A stretch of DNA of 64,000 nucleotides from Glaciecola sp. (GTDB lineage: Bacteria; Pseudomonadota; Gammaproteobacteria; Enterobacterales; Alteromonadaceae), in assembly GCA_023268935.1 (NCBI GenBank), contig JALRKK010000067.1:33543-97542 (forward strand), given 5' to 3'. The position numbers were made by a program, and so were the translations under genes. Positions 46,523 through 55,837 of the stretch are shown here, one piece after another (the first letter of the stretch is position 1; each line of letters opens with the position of its first letter). The notes beneath the pieces are model-generated. The model did no database searches, was not told the origin of the DNA, and worked only from the letters and a program-made list of their open reading frames with translations.

Positions 46523-47848
46523 TTAGCTCGCCGCAGGGACTAATCCTTGATTAATGGCTTCAAGATCCGCCACACTCAATGTGCCAGCTGCGCGTTTTAA
46601 ATTGACTACCGAGGTAATAAAGTCATAACGTGCATTGGCAAGATTCTTACGGGCGTTAAACAAGTTACGAGTCGAATTTAACACGTCAACAATGGTGCGC
46701 GTGCCGACATCAAAACCAGCTTCGGTTGCGCGAAGGGCACTTTCCGCTGAGATGACTGCTTGCTCAAATGCTTTGATAGTCGATACATTTGCACGAATAT
46801 CATTAAACGAATTGCGAACATTGCGAACAGTTGCGCGGTAGGTCTGCTCTAAAGTTTCGCTTTCAGCAACAAACTGTGAGCGTGCAGATTCGGTACGGGC
46901 AGTGGTCGCAAAACCTGAGAAAATCGGCACATTCATGGTTATCCCAAGCGAAGAACTGTTGGTTCGAGCCAGTTCGATGTCGTTGTTCTCAACATCAGCG
47001 CCACTGAGTGAGCCGGATAACGACAATGTTGGGTAGTTTTCCGCTTTTGCACTATCAATACTTGCTTTAGCGATATCCACTGCAAATTGTGCGGCTTGAA
47101 GATCTAAGTTATTGTCTTGTGCGAGTGTTAACCAATCTTCCACATTCGCTGGGCTAGGGGTTACGGCGCTGAACGTATCCGTGTTGAGCACGTTGACATT
47201 GTTATAAAACACACCAGTGATCTCTCGAAGCTGTTCTTTACGCAGTTCGAGTGCGTTCAGCGCACGGATTTCTGATGCAACGGTGGTGTCAAAGTTTGCT
47301 TGCGCTTCGTGTACATCGGTAATAGCGGTCAAACCAACTTCAAAACGCTGCTTGGTTTGCTCAAGTTGACGCTCGATGGCGCGCTTTTCCGCCTGCACAA
47401 ATTCCACATTGTCTTGAGCTCGTAAGATATTTAAGTAAGCATCAACTACTCGAACGATTAAGCCTTGTAGGGTGGCCGCATAATTTGCTTCCGCTTGTTG
47501 CGCTGATTTTTCAGCTCGGTCTAAACCAACATAGTTGGCATGATCGTATAATGACATACTTAAACCTAGACTGTAGCTTAGAGCATTTCTGTCGCTAGAA
47601 GAGACTTCAGTGGCCGAAAGAGCGGTTTCCGAATCGGAAATGGAATAGCCAATTTGCCCAGAGATCTTGGGTAACAGGGCAGAACGAGAAAGAGTGACTC
47701 CAGAGAACGCAGTATCGCGTATCGCCTTTGCACGATTAACCACAGGATCTTTAGCCAAAGCCTGAGCATAAATTTCAGATAAATCTTGTGCTTGCACGAC
47801 ACCGCATAAAGTAATACCGACAAACACGCTAAGAAGGGTTTTTTTCAT
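46523..47848 (-). CDS. tolC: Outer-membrane efflux channel TolC
   Basis: A 441-residue outer-membrane factor with a signal peptide (MKKTLLSVFVGITLCGVVQA). It has two internally repeated halves of alpha-helical tunnel and beta-barrel strands. Typical TolC segments include DLSEIYAQALAKDPVV, LPKISGQIGYS, VGLTAITDVHEAQANFD, FSGFATTARTESARSQF, and VGTRTIVDVLNSTRNLFNARKNLANARYDFI broken across the second repeat. It forms the exit duct of drug-efflux and type I secretion systems. The ATG at 47848 is family-like; a GTG lies four codons earlier. It is divergent from nudF, as in E. coli. Confidence 0.95.
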   Translation of the reverse strand: MKKTLLSVFVGITLCGVVQAQDLSEIYAQALAKDPVVNRAKAIRDTAFSGVTLSRSALLPKISGQIGYSISDSETALSATEVSSSDRNALSYSLGLSMSLYDHANYVGLDRAEKSAQQAEANYAATLQGLIVRVVDAYLNILRAQDNVEFVQAEKRAIERQLEQTKQRFEVGLTAITDVHEAQANFDTTVASEIRALNALELRKEQLREITGVFYNNVNVLNTDTFSAVTPSPANVEDWLTLAQDNNLDLQAAQFAVDIAKASIDSAKAENYPTLSLSGSLSGADVENNDIELARTNSSSLGITMNVPIFSGFATTARTESARSQFVAESETLEQTYRATVRNVRNSFNDIRANVSTIKAFEQAVISAESALRATEAGFDVGTRTIVDVLNSTRNLFNARKNLANARYDFITSVVNLKRAAGTLSVADLEAINQGLVPAAS

Positions 47849-47980
47849 GGCTCTATCCACGTAATATGTTTAATTCCATTAAGTTAGGTTAAAGTGTAAA
47901 AAATTCCACCGAATTGATAAATCTTTTTACTACGACTTTATCCGGTTATGTGTAACAGAATGTAATAAATAAGGTAACAA

Positions 47981-48607
47981 ATGTCGAAAATCCAAAGGTT
48001 TACTCACGCAGATGTGCAAATAACACAGACTGAGACCGCTTTTCGTGGATTTTTCAAAATGATGCGCTATCAACTCAAGCATAAATTATTTGCTGGGGGC
48101 TGGTCGACACCGATTCAAAGAGAGATGTTTGAGCGTGGCCATGCGGTCGCACTCTTACCTTATGATCCGGTAACCGATGAGTTTGTGTTGATTCAGCAGT
48201 TTCGCCTCGGTGCCATGGCGACCTGCGATAATCCTTGGTTAGTCGAAGTCATTGCAGGCATGATCGATGAAGGTTATAGCGCAGAAGAAGTCTGTCACAA
48301 AGAGGCTATGGAAGAGGCGGGTATTAGATTAACCGATTTGCAAAAAGTAACTAGTTACTTATCCAGTCCAGGTGGCACAACGGAGCGCATTGATATTTTT
48401 ATGGCGCGCACCGATAGCACGGTTGCTGTTGGATTACACGGTTGCGATAACGAGGCAGAAGATATCAAAGTGTTGCGGGTTAAACGTGAACAAGCTCGGC
48501 AATGGTTAGTCGATGGCACCATAAACAATGCTGCTGGGATGATTGCCTTACAGCATTTTTTCTTAAACGAAACTCGCCTCGTTAGTGCCTTAATCAATCA
48601 TGCATAA
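47981..48607 (+). CDS. nudF: ADP-ribose pyrophosphatase NudF
   Basis: A 208-residue Nudix hydrolase that splits ADP-ribose to AMP and ribose 5-phosphate. It matches E. coli NudF (209) along its length, including VALLPYDPVTDEFVLIQQFR and EVIAGMIDEG. The Nudix box spans residues 93-115 (GMIDEGYSAEEVCHKEAM). Two positions deviate from the consensus: Tyr99 replaces the first conserved Glu and Lys107 replaces the Arg of the REUXEE core. The metal-binding acidic residues Glu108, Glu111 and Glu112 are kept, so activity is likely but not certain. It overlaps the next gene by eight bases. Confidence 0.92.
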   Translation: MSKIQRFTHADVQITQTETAFRGFFKMMRYQLKHKLFAGGWSTPIQREMFERGHAVALLPYDPVTDEFVLIQQFRLGAMATCDNPWLVEVIAGMIDEGYSAEEVCHKEAMEEAGIRLTDLQKVTSYLSSPGGTTERIDIFMARTDSTVAVGLHGCDNEAEDIKVLRVKREQARQWLVDGTINNAAGMIALQHFFLNETRLVSALINHA

Positions 48608-49028
48608 AAAAAATCCGATCAAACGCAAGTATGTCCCACATTTACCCAGCCTATTAGCGATGGGAGAGCATAACTATGGCAAATTAATGATGCTATTGCC
48701 TGAAGTGGACGAAGTGAATTTGCAGTATGAGTTTACTATTAATGACGCACTCACTTACCAGATCGTGATAAAAGATGCCGCGCGATACACAACAACCGTC
48801 AATATCGCACAAGTAGCAAAAAATTTACCGAAATTTTTACTACCATCTCTTACAGTCCGGTTATATCATGACGTACGCAGCGCCGAAGTATTGGCTGCGC
48901 AAAATATTGGACGGATTAAAGCAAGTTATGATTATCCTAACTTGCACATGCATCAAAAGAATGAAAAGTTCATGGTCAATGTGTTTTTGACTGAGTGGCT
49001 GACCTTTTGTATGCAACATCAATCATAA
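48600..49028 (+). CDS. yqiB: DUF1249 family protein YqiB
   Basis: A 142-residue protein of the DUF1249 family, found next to nudF in many gammaproteobacteria. It begins KKYVPHLPSL-like (KRKYVPHLPSLLAMGEHNY) and contains MLLPEVDEVNLQYEF and LTVRLYHDVRSAEVLAAQ. No function is established. The ATG overlaps the end of nudF. The E. coli cAMP phosphodiesterase gene cpdA, which usually follows, is absent here. Confidence 0.88.
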   Translation: MHKKNPIKRKYVPHLPSLLAMGEHNYGKLMMLLPEVDEVNLQYEFTINDALTYQIVIKDAARYTTTVNIAQVAKNLPKFLLPSLTVRLYHDVRSAEVLAAQNIGRIKASYDYPNLHMHQKNEKFMVNVFLTEWLTFCMQHQS

Positions 49029-49045
49029 CCGCCGAGGGAAAACAG

Positions 49046-49630
49046 ATGGCAGGTTCTATACTTTATTTACATGGATTTTTGAGTTCGCCACAGTCTGCGA
49101 AAGCATGCCAAACGTTTGCTTACCTGCAACAACACCATCCTAAAGTGCGTTTTGTCGCCCCTCAATTGAGTGGTATTCCTTCTCAAGCATGGCAACAAGC
49201 ACAAGAGGTTATGTCTGGCTTAAAAGAAGATATCATCGGCATCATGGGCAGTTCGATGGGCGGCTTCCTCGCCACGCTTTTAGCTGAAAAGTACCAGTGT
49301 AAAGCCAGTATTATTAATCCAGCGGTGGCGCCACATATTCTCTTTCCTGATTACTTGGGTAATCATGTGAATCCATATACTAAAGAAGCGTTTGAGCTTA
49401 CCTCTGAGCATATCCAAGCGGTCGAAAAGCTCGTTGTGAATCGCATTAACCAGCCTGATAATTATCAAGTGTTTTTGCAAACCGCAGATGAAGTACTCGA
49501 TTATCGATTGGCTGAGCGGTTGTATGCTCAAGCAAATCTGCATGTGGTACAAGGTGGCGATCATGCTTATCAAAATTTTGCCACTGAATTGCCTAAAGTC
49601 ATGCGATTTTTGGGGCTGACTAAGTCTTAA
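49046..49630 (+). CDS. yqiA: Esterase YqiA (UPF0227-like alpha/beta hydrolase)
   Basis: A 194-residue alpha/beta hydrolase. The N-terminus SILYLHGFLSSPQSAKA carries the oxyanion-hole HGF. The nucleophile elbow is GSSMGGFLA, and the catalytic histidine is in GGDHAYQNF. E. coli YqiA cleaves short acyl esters, including palmitoyl-CoA in vitro. The ATG at 49046 has GAGGGA upstream; an earlier GTG overlaps yqiB. It precedes parE, the conserved order. Confidence 0.9.
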   Translation: MAGSILYLHGFLSSPQSAKACQTFAYLQQHHPKVRFVAPQLSGIPSQAWQQAQEVMSGLKEDIIGIMGSSMGGFLATLLAEKYQCKASIINPAVAPHILFPDYLGNHVNPYTKEAFELTSEHIQAVEKLVVNRINQPDNYQVFLQTADEVLDYRLAERLYAQANLHVVQGGDHAYQNFATELPKVMRFLGLTKS

Positions 49631-49706
49631 TTGCTCAAGGCGATAAGTATTGGTAATATCGTGACATTCTCAAGCGTCATAATACTTATAAAAGCGTAAT
49701 CACCTT

Positions 49707-51596
49707 ATGTCGAATCAATATACCGCAGATGCCATTGAAGTTCTTAACGGATTAGAACCAGTTAAGCGTCGACCAGGGATGTACACAGACACCACCCGTC
49801 CCAATCACCTTGGTCAAGAAGTCATCGATAACTCAGTGGATGAAGCGCTTGCTGGGCATGCTCGTTCAGTCAAAGTTATTTTGCACGAAGATAATTCACT
49901 CGAGGTTCATGATGATGGTCGCGGGATGCCGGTGGATATTCACCCAGAAGAAAAAATCTCTGGTGTCGAACTCATCATGACTAAACTCCATGCTGGGGGC
50001 AAGTTCTCCAACAAAAATTACGAGTTCTCTGGTGGTTTGCACGGGGTCGGTATTTCAGTAGTGAACGCTTTATCAACGCGAGTTGAGGTAACGATTCGCC
50101 GCGATGCAAAGGTTTATCGCATTGTGTTTGCTAATGGTGACAAAATCGAAGACTTGGCGGTGATTGATAGCTGTGGTCAGCGCAACACGGGTACCTCTGT
50201 GCGTTTTTGGCCAGATCCTCAGTATTTTGATTCTGACAAATTCAGTGTGCGCCAACTCACCCATAATTTACGTGCCAAAGCAGTGTTATGTCCTGGCTTG
50301 CGCATTCGCTTAGACAACAAATTCACTAAAGAAACTACCGAATGGTACTATGAAGACGGCTTGCGCGATTACTTATTAAGTTCGGTAAAAGATTGCATCA
50401 CACTTCCTGAAGACGAGCCATTTGTTGGGACGTTTTCGGCTAATTCTGAAGTGGCTGATTGGGCGGTATTGTGGTTACCCGAAGGTGGTGACATGGTCAC
50501 CGAAAGCTATGTGAATCTCATTCCAACGGCGCAAGGCGGCACACATGTCAATGGTTTACGTCAAGGTTTGCTGGAGTCCATGCGCGAGTTTTGTGAGTTC
50601 CGCAATCTATTGCCTCGTGGTGTAAAACTCACGCCTGATGATATTTGGGATCGCTGTGCATATATTCTATCTACTAAGATGCAAGATCCTCAATTTGCCG
50701 GGCAAACCAAAGAGCGCTTATCCTCGCGGCAAGCGGCGGCATTTGTGTCTGGAGTAGTCAAAGACGCATTTAGCTTGTGGCTGAATCAACACACTGATGT
50801 CGCTGAATTACTTGCGGAAATGTGTATTAGCAACGCCCAGAAGCGCTTGCGTCAAAGCAAAAAAGTCGCTCGTAAAAAAGTTACTCAAGGCCCGGCATTA
50901 CCGGGTAAACTCACTGATTGTTCCTCGCAAGATATTGATCGTACAGAGCTATTTTTGGTTGAAGGTGATTCTGCAGGTGGTTCAGCGAAACAAGCTCGCG
51001 ACCGTGAATTTCAGGCGATTATGCCATTACGAGGTAAGATCCTGAATTCCTGGGAAGTGGATTCGTCACAAGTCTTGGCCTCACAAGAAATTCACGATAT
51101 TTCGGTTGCTTTGGGCATCGATCCAGATTCTGATGATTTATCTGGTCTGCGCTATGGCAAAATTTGTATTTTGGCAGACGCTGACTCAGATGGTCTGCAC
51201 ATTGCCACATTATTATGTGCGTTATTTGTTAAGCATTTCCGCACCTTAGTTGAACAGGGCCATGTCTATGTGGCGATGCCACCGTTATTCCGAATCGATG
51301 TGGGCAAAGAGGTGTATTACGCACTTGATGAAAGTGAAAAGCAGGGGGTGCTCGACCGCATAGAAGTTGAGAAAAAACGCGGAAAAGTTAACGTGCAACG
51401 CTTCAAAGGTCTAGGTGAAATGAACCCGCTCCAACTTCGTGAAACCACTATGGATCCCAATACCCGTCGACTGGTGCAGTTGACCATTGATGACGTTCAA
51501 GGAATGTTAGAGTTAATGGATATGCTACTGGCGAAGAAACGCTCTGGCGACCGCAAAGAATGGCTGGAAAGCAAAGGGAATTTGGCTGAAGTTTAG
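49707..51596 (+). CDS. parE: DNA topoisomerase IV subunit B ParE
   Basis: The 629-residue ATPase subunit (E. coli 630) decatenates daughter chromosomes with ParC. The GHKL ATPase domain has VIDNSVDEALAGHA, HDDGRGMPVD and GGLHGVGISVVNALS. The TOPRIM domain has LVEGDSAGGSAKQARDR, MPLRGKILNSWE and ILADADSDGLHI. The C-terminal domain ends with the conserved RFKGLGEMNPLQLRETTM. The stop directly abuts the next start. parC is not in the window. Confidence 0.98.
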   Translation: MSNQYTADAIEVLNGLEPVKRRPGMYTDTTRPNHLGQEVIDNSVDEALAGHARSVKVILHEDNSLEVHDDGRGMPVDIHPEEKISGVELIMTKLHAGGKFSNKNYEFSGGLHGVGISVVNALSTRVEVTIRRDAKVYRIVFANGDKIEDLAVIDSCGQRNTGTSVRFWPDPQYFDSDKFSVRQLTHNLRAKAVLCPGLRIRLDNKFTKETTEWYYEDGLRDYLLSSVKDCITLPEDEPFVGTFSANSEVADWAVLWLPEGGDMVTESYVNLIPTAQGGTHVNGLRQGLLESMREFCEFRNLLPRGVKLTPDDIWDRCAYILSTKMQDPQFAGQTKERLSSRQAAAFVSGVVKDAFSLWLNQHTDVAELLAEMCISNAQKRLRQSKKVARKKVTQGPALPGKLTDCSSQDIDRTELFLVEGDSAGGSAKQARDREFQAIMPLRGKILNSWEVDSSQVLASQEIHDISVALGIDPDSDDLSGLRYGKICILADADSDGLHIATLLCALFVKHFRTLVEQGHVYVAMPPLFRIDVGKEVYYALDESEKQGVLDRIEVEKKRGKVNVQRFKGLGEMNPLQLRETTMDPNTRRLVQLTIDDVQGMLELMDMLLAKKRSGDRKEWLESKGNLAEV

Positions 51597-52868
51597 ATGT
51601 TAAACGCACTAAAAAAAACGGTTTTTTTCTGCATCGTTATTGCATTAATAGCTGTCTTTGTCGTCCTTGAAGGAAAACCGTTAGTAAGTGTTAACTCAGC
51701 TGAGCAAGTTGAAGATGCTCAAACGGTCACTCACCTTTTTAAAGATCTCAATCAGTTACTCGAACGCGACCACGCCTATCACGATTTGGTTTTAACCACT
51801 GGCCAAATCAATAGCCTACTGGGTTTTTTGCAACGTGCCTACCAGCCGTTATCGGCGGGGTTTTATACCCAAGATGATATTGGGCGCTTGTTAGTTACAT
51901 ATCGTTTTTCTGTTTTTGGAATGACTCGCTACCTAAACCTCGATTTGCAACTTACATCCGGCTCGAGAGCGGATATAGAGCAGGCTAAATTAGGCAAAAT
52001 TCCCTTGCCAGGAAATGCCCTTTTGTCTGTTGCGCGATGGAGTGTCAACCAATACACTCGTTCAGAGGTAGCTGACATCGCTTATAATACACTGCAAGGA
52101 CTGACCTTTGCAGAGCAAACTGTAACCTTGCTAGTGGCCCCTACCTTACCTTTACTGCAAGAACTCAAAATAGTCCAAGCTCGCATGGGCTATGAAAAAC
52201 CTGATTCACTCGATTTGAAAGTCGATTATTATTTGGATTACTTAGTCAATAATCACAAAACCATTGACGACAGTGAGCGATCACTCGCACCTTTTATAAG
52301 AGAAATTTTCCTCGAAGCGCAAATTCAATCACAATACGGCGACCCAGCATTTGAGAATAAGGCCGCGATTCTAGCGTTAACTATATTTTTGGGCGATAAC
52401 CGCTTTATACGTTTATTTAACCTTAACGACCGTGTGGAGTATCGAGCCGGGCCCAAGAAACAAGTTACACTGAACAATCGACGTGACTTAGCATTGCATT
52501 TTTTATTTTCTGCAAGTATTGAATTGTTATCAGCACAAAGTGTCTCTATTGCGGTTGGCGAATTTAAAGAATTGATGGATAGAGCAGAAGAAGGTTCAGG
52601 TTACAGCTTTGTAGATTTGGCAGCAGACAAGGCTGGGATTGCCTTTGCTGAACGAGCTACCGAGCCCAAAACTGCCGTGCGGATGCAAACTTTACTCGCA
52701 CAAAAAGCCGATGAATCCTTGTATTTACCATTCGTAGATGACTTACCAGAAGGTTTGAAAGTCAATGCCTTTACTGAACGCTTTAAAAACGTTGACAGCC
52801 CAGAGTATCAAGCCAAATTCGAGATGATCATTGCGCGAATAAATGCGCTGCCAATTAGTCAGCTTTGA
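51597..52868 (+). CDS. Unrecognised membrane-anchored protein encoded directly after parE
   Basis: I do not recognise this 423-residue protein. A single N-terminal hydrophobic segment (TVFFCIVIALIAVFVVLEG) suggests a signal anchor with the rest in the periplasm. The remainder is mixed helical with no obvious catalytic motif, and the C-terminal half contains YSFVDLAADKAGIAFAERAT. Its ATG is the base after the parE stop, so it is translationally coupled to a housekeeping gene. Its end overlaps the convergent PriC-like gene by 14 bases. The linkage suggests a core conserved protein rather than a recent gain. Confidence 0.8.
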   Translation: MLNALKKTVFFCIVIALIAVFVVLEGKPLVSVNSAEQVEDAQTVTHLFKDLNQLLERDHAYHDLVLTTGQINSLLGFLQRAYQPLSAGFYTQDDIGRLLVTYRFSVFGMTRYLNLDLQLTSGSRADIEQAKLGKIPLPGNALLSVARWSVNQYTRSEVADIAYNTLQGLTFAEQTVTLLVAPTLPLLQELKIVQARMGYEKPDSLDLKVDYYLDYLVNNHKTIDDSERSLAPFIREIFLEAQIQSQYGDPAFENKAAILALTIFLGDNRFIRLFNLNDRVEYRAGPKKQVTLNNRRDLALHFLFSASIELLSAQSVSIAVGEFKELMDRAEEGSGYSFVDLAADKAGIAFAERATEPKTAVRMQTLLAQKADESLYLPFVDDLPEGLKVNAFTERFKNVDSPEYQAKFEMIIARINALPISQL

Positions 52869-53184
52869 GTGATTGTTTAAAGCTGTGTAGCGTCGTCATC
52901 AATGACTCAATTTGTTTGACAATCGTTTGCAGTTTTTTGGTAAGGGCCTCTTTGTCAGAATAGCCCTCTTGCATGGCACTGAGCTCATCTAACAACTCAC
53001 AGGTTTCAGCAACATAAGGCTCAAACGTTTTTGCTCTGGTCGTAAAGGGCGCATCCTCTGCAAAAATAGCAACATATTGTCCTTTACCTTGTTGTTGGTA
53101 AGATGCCAACAAAGCGTCAGCGTCGACTGCTTTGCGATAGATGATTTGAAGATTCGCTTGAATTTGTTCGATGACTTTTTGCAT
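52855..53184 (-). CDS. Small helical protein, possibly PriC-like primosomal replication factor
   Basis: A 109-residue, strongly helical protein (start MQKVIEQIQANLQ). The middle segment FAEDAPFTTRAKTFEPYVAE resembles the PriC region FDRHLFQTRATTLQACLDE of E. coli, and the following helix looks similar. It lacks the C-terminal part of E. coli PriC (175 residues). PriC reloads DnaB at stalled forks. The similarity is weak, so it could also be an unrelated helical protein. The start at 53184 is chosen because upstream residues of the longer frame are unlike any family. It is convergent with the parE-linked gene. Confidence 0.45.
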   Translation of the reverse strand: MQKVIEQIQANLQIIYRKAVDADALLASYQQQGKGQYVAIFAEDAPFTTRAKTFEPYVAETCELLDELSAMQEGYSDKEALTKKLQTIVKQIESLMTTLHSFKQSLKAD

Positions 53185-53294
53185 AGCGTTGTATGATCTA
53201 TTTGCAGAAAAATAACCTAATTTCTCAAGTTTATCATAAATCAGATGATAAAAAGCCAAATTGTGCTTCGTCGTCACAAGGCAATTACATCGAT

Positions 53295-54317
53295 TTATAC
53301 GTCTAGCGATAGGTCGAGCCAAGTTTTGCTTTTGCGATTACCAATTTCTCTGACCAACTTGGGGATCATGTAACCAGATTGTTTGGCAATGACCTCACGC
53401 ATCAAAGACACAACCTGTTCATCCGATACATAAAAATGAGAAGCCCCTTGTACTTTATCAAACGCATGCAAGTAGTAAGGTTGAATATGATTGTCATATA
53501 GCTTCTCATTGAGACGCATGAGCGTTTTGGCATCATCATTAATATTTTTCAAGATGACGGCTTGGTTATAAACTCGGATCAAATTACGCGATAACTGCGC
53601 AACTTTTTCACTCAGTTGGGCACTGATTTCTTGAGGATGATTAATGTGTAACACCATATTAGCTATCAGACGAGAACGCTGCAAACGATCAACTAAACCT
53701 GAAGTAATACGTTGCGGTAGTACCACAGGGAGTCTCGTGTGTATACGCAAACGCTTGATGTGTGAAATAGACTCAATTTGACTGATCAGCCAATCCAATT
53801 GACTGTCATTGGCCATGAGCGGGTCCCCACCAGATAAAATCACTTCATCCAATATGGAATGCTTTTGAATGTACATTAAAGCATCTCGCCATTGCTGACG
53901 ATTGTTGTGGTGTTCATTGTATGGAAAATGCCGACGGAAACAGTAACGACAGTTGACGGCGCAGCCTGTGCGAACGATTAATAATACGCGATTCTCATAT
54001 TTATGCACGATACCATGATTGGCTTTATCGTGTTCTTGCGTTGGGTCTTGGCCAAAGCCATCCACGCTCAAAAACTCATCTTTGAGAGGTAACACTTGCT
54101 GAAGGAGTGGATCATTGGGATCGTGTTTGTTCATCAAATCCGCAAAAAAACGGGGTACGCGCATAGTAAATAAGCGTCTCGCTTCAATGTCTGCAAGATA
54201 ATCGTTTGGGTTTAAACCTAGGTGTTCTAAGAGATTTTTAGGATCCGTGAATGCGGATGCTAATTCTTTTTGCCAATCAGTCTCTACAGTGACTATATTT
54301 TTGTGTATATTATGCAC
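53295..54317 (-). CDS. epmB: EF-P (R)-beta-lysine 2,3-aminomutase EpmB
   Basis: A radical-SAM enzyme of about 340 residues that makes (R)-beta-lysine for EF-P modification. The cluster motif is CAVNCRYC within [25 protein letters not shown] and [12 protein letters not shown] follow, and the C-terminal [18 protein letters not shown] is typical. A GTG at 54317 gives a start MHNIHKN; a TTG at 54332 is also open. Whichever is used, only 21-36 bases separate it from the divergent efp start, so their promoters overlap the genes. Confidence 0.95.
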   Translation of the reverse strand: MHNIHKNIVTVETDWQKELASAFTDPKNLLEHLGLNPNDYLADIEARRLFTMRVPRFFADLMNKHDPNDPLLQQVLPLKDEFLSVDGFGQDPTQEHDKANHGIVHKYENRVLLIVRTGCAVNCRYCFRRHFPYNEHHNNRQQWRDALMYIQKHSILDEVILSGGDPLMANDSQLDWLISQIESISHIKRLRIHTRLPVVLPQRITSGLVDRLQRSRLIANMVLHINHPQEISAQLSEKVAQLSRNLIRVYNQAVILKNINDDAKTLMRLNEKLYDNHIQPYYLHAFDKVQGASHFYVSDEQVVSLMREVIAKQSGYMIPKLVREIGNRKSKTWLDLSLDV

Positions 54318-54353
54318 GAAATTAACCGTCAACTAACTAAGTTAAGAGGATTT

Positions 54354-54923
54354 ATGGCGAATTTTAGCACAAATGAATTCAAAGCTGGATTAAAGGTCAT
54401 GATTGATGACGAGCCATGCAATATTTTAGAAAATGAATATGTTAAACCGGGTAAAGGACAAGCGTTTAACCGTGTCAAAATTCGTAAACTGATCTCTGGC
54501 AAAGTATTAGAAAAAACCTTCAAATCAGGTGATTCTGTTCCAGGTGCGGACGTGTTAGATACTGAGCTTTCATATTTGTATAACGACGGTGAGTTCTATC
54601 ATTTTATGAACAACGAAACGTTTGAACAAGTTGCAGCAGATGCTAAGGCGGTTGGTGATAACGCTAAGTGGTTAGTTGAAAATACGGATTGTACGATTAC
54701 TTTATTCAACGGTACGCCAATTGTGGTCACCCCACCTAACTTTGTTGAGCTGGAAATTACTGAAACCGATCCTGGTTTGAAAGGTGATACTGCGGGAACG
54801 GGTGGTAAGCCTGCAACACTTGCGACCGGAGCTGTGGTTCGAGTACCTTTGTTTGTGCAAACCGGTGAGATCATCAAAGTCGATACTCGCAGTGGCGAAT
54901 ACGTATCACGCGCAGGCAAATAA
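54354..54923 (+). CDS. efp: Translation elongation factor P
   Basis: The 189-residue factor relieves ribosome stalling at polyproline. It has the three beta-barrel domains of EF-P, with the acceptor lysine Lys34 in [18 protein letters not shown]. The ends [13 protein letters not shown] and [13 protein letters not shown] are standard. The ATG at 54354 has AAGAGGA upstream; a longer frame would overlap epmB. Lys34 receives beta-lysine from EpmB and EpmA, both encoded at this locus. EpmC, the hydroxylase, is not in the window. Confidence 0.98.
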   Translation: MANFSTNEFKAGLKVMIDDEPCNILENEYVKPGKGQAFNRVKIRKLISGKVLEKTFKSGDSVPGADVLDTELSYLYNDGEFYHFMNNETFEQVAADAKAVGDNAKWLVENTDCTITLFNGTPIVVTPPNFVELEITETDPGLKGDTAGTGGKPATLATGAVVRVPLFVQTGEIIKVDTRSGEYVSRAGK

Positions 54924-54925
54924 GC

Positions 54926-55837
54926 ATGACTGACCGTGTGGTCAATTTACAACAAAAGGCTCGGATCTTATCTCAGATCCGAGCTTTTTTTTCAGAACGT
55001 GGCGTCCTCGAAGCCGACGTTCCGTGTCTGGATACTCATGCGGTAACAGACCCTTATTTGACTAATTTTGAGTGTGACTGGCAAGGTCGCAAACTGTATC
55101 TACAAACTTCACCAGAATACGCATTGAAACGATTACTCAGTGAAGGGTTTGGCGACTGTTATTATTTGGGCAAAGCATTTCGTAATGAAGCAAGTTCACC
55201 ACAACACAGTCCAGAGTTTTTAATGCTTGAATGGTATCGAGTTGGAATAACACCCGCTCTGCTTATGGTTGAGATAGCAGAACTCCTTAACTGTATCCTC
55301 GGTGTTGACAAGACAACTTCTATTTCCTATGCCGATGCATTTGAGCAATACGCCAATATTGATATTTGGCAAGCTGAGCATGAGCAGCTCATTGCGGCCT
55401 TTCCTGGGGAGCCGTATTTTGACCTTGCAGCAGAATCGAGAACCGATCTCATCCAAATGTTATTTAGTATCCTAGTTGAACCTCATCTCGGACAAGAGAT
55501 TCCATGTTTTGTATATGACTTTCCACTGGAACAAGCTGCTTTGGCCAAAGCAAACTATGATGGGCGGACAGCACAACGTTTTGAGCTCTATTATAAAGGC
55601 TTCGAGTTAGCCAATGGTTATGGTGAATTGACGGACCCAACTGAACAGTCCAACCGTTTTCAGTCTGATATCGAAAAAAGATCTCGCTTAGGACTACCAC
55701 AAGTTGCGCCCGATAATAGGTTGTTGGCTGCGCTTGAAGATGGGCTACCGCAGTGTAGCGGGGTGGCTCTAGGGGTCGACCGTCTGTGTATGCTGGCTTT
55801 AGGGCTTCGCCATATCGATTTGGTACAATATAATTAA
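54926..55837 (+). CDS. epmA: EF-P lysine ligase EpmA (GenX/PoxA)
   Basis: A 303-residue class II lysyl-tRNA synthetase-like enzyme lacking the anticodon domain. It attaches beta-lysine to EF-P Lys34. Motif 1 region EADVPCLDTHAVTDPYL, motif 2 region LGKAFRNEASSPQHSPEFLMLEWYR and motif 3 CSGVALGVDRLCMLALG are all present. It starts two bases after efp, so the two are co-transcribed. It is a little shorter than E. coli EpmA (325). Confidence 0.96.
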   Translation: MTDRVVNLQQKARILSQIRAFFSERGVLEADVPCLDTHAVTDPYLTNFECDWQGRKLYLQTSPEYALKRLLSEGFGDCYYLGKAFRNEASSPQHSPEFLMLEWYRVGITPALLMVEIAELLNCILGVDKTTSISYADAFEQYANIDIWQAEHEQLIAAFPGEPYFDLAAESRTDLIQMLFSILVEPHLGQEIPCFVYDFPLEQAALAKANYDGRTAQRFELYYKGFELANGYGELTDPTEQSNRFQSDIEKRSRLGLPQVAPDNRLLAALEDGLPQCSGVALGVDRLCMLALGLRHIDLVQYN

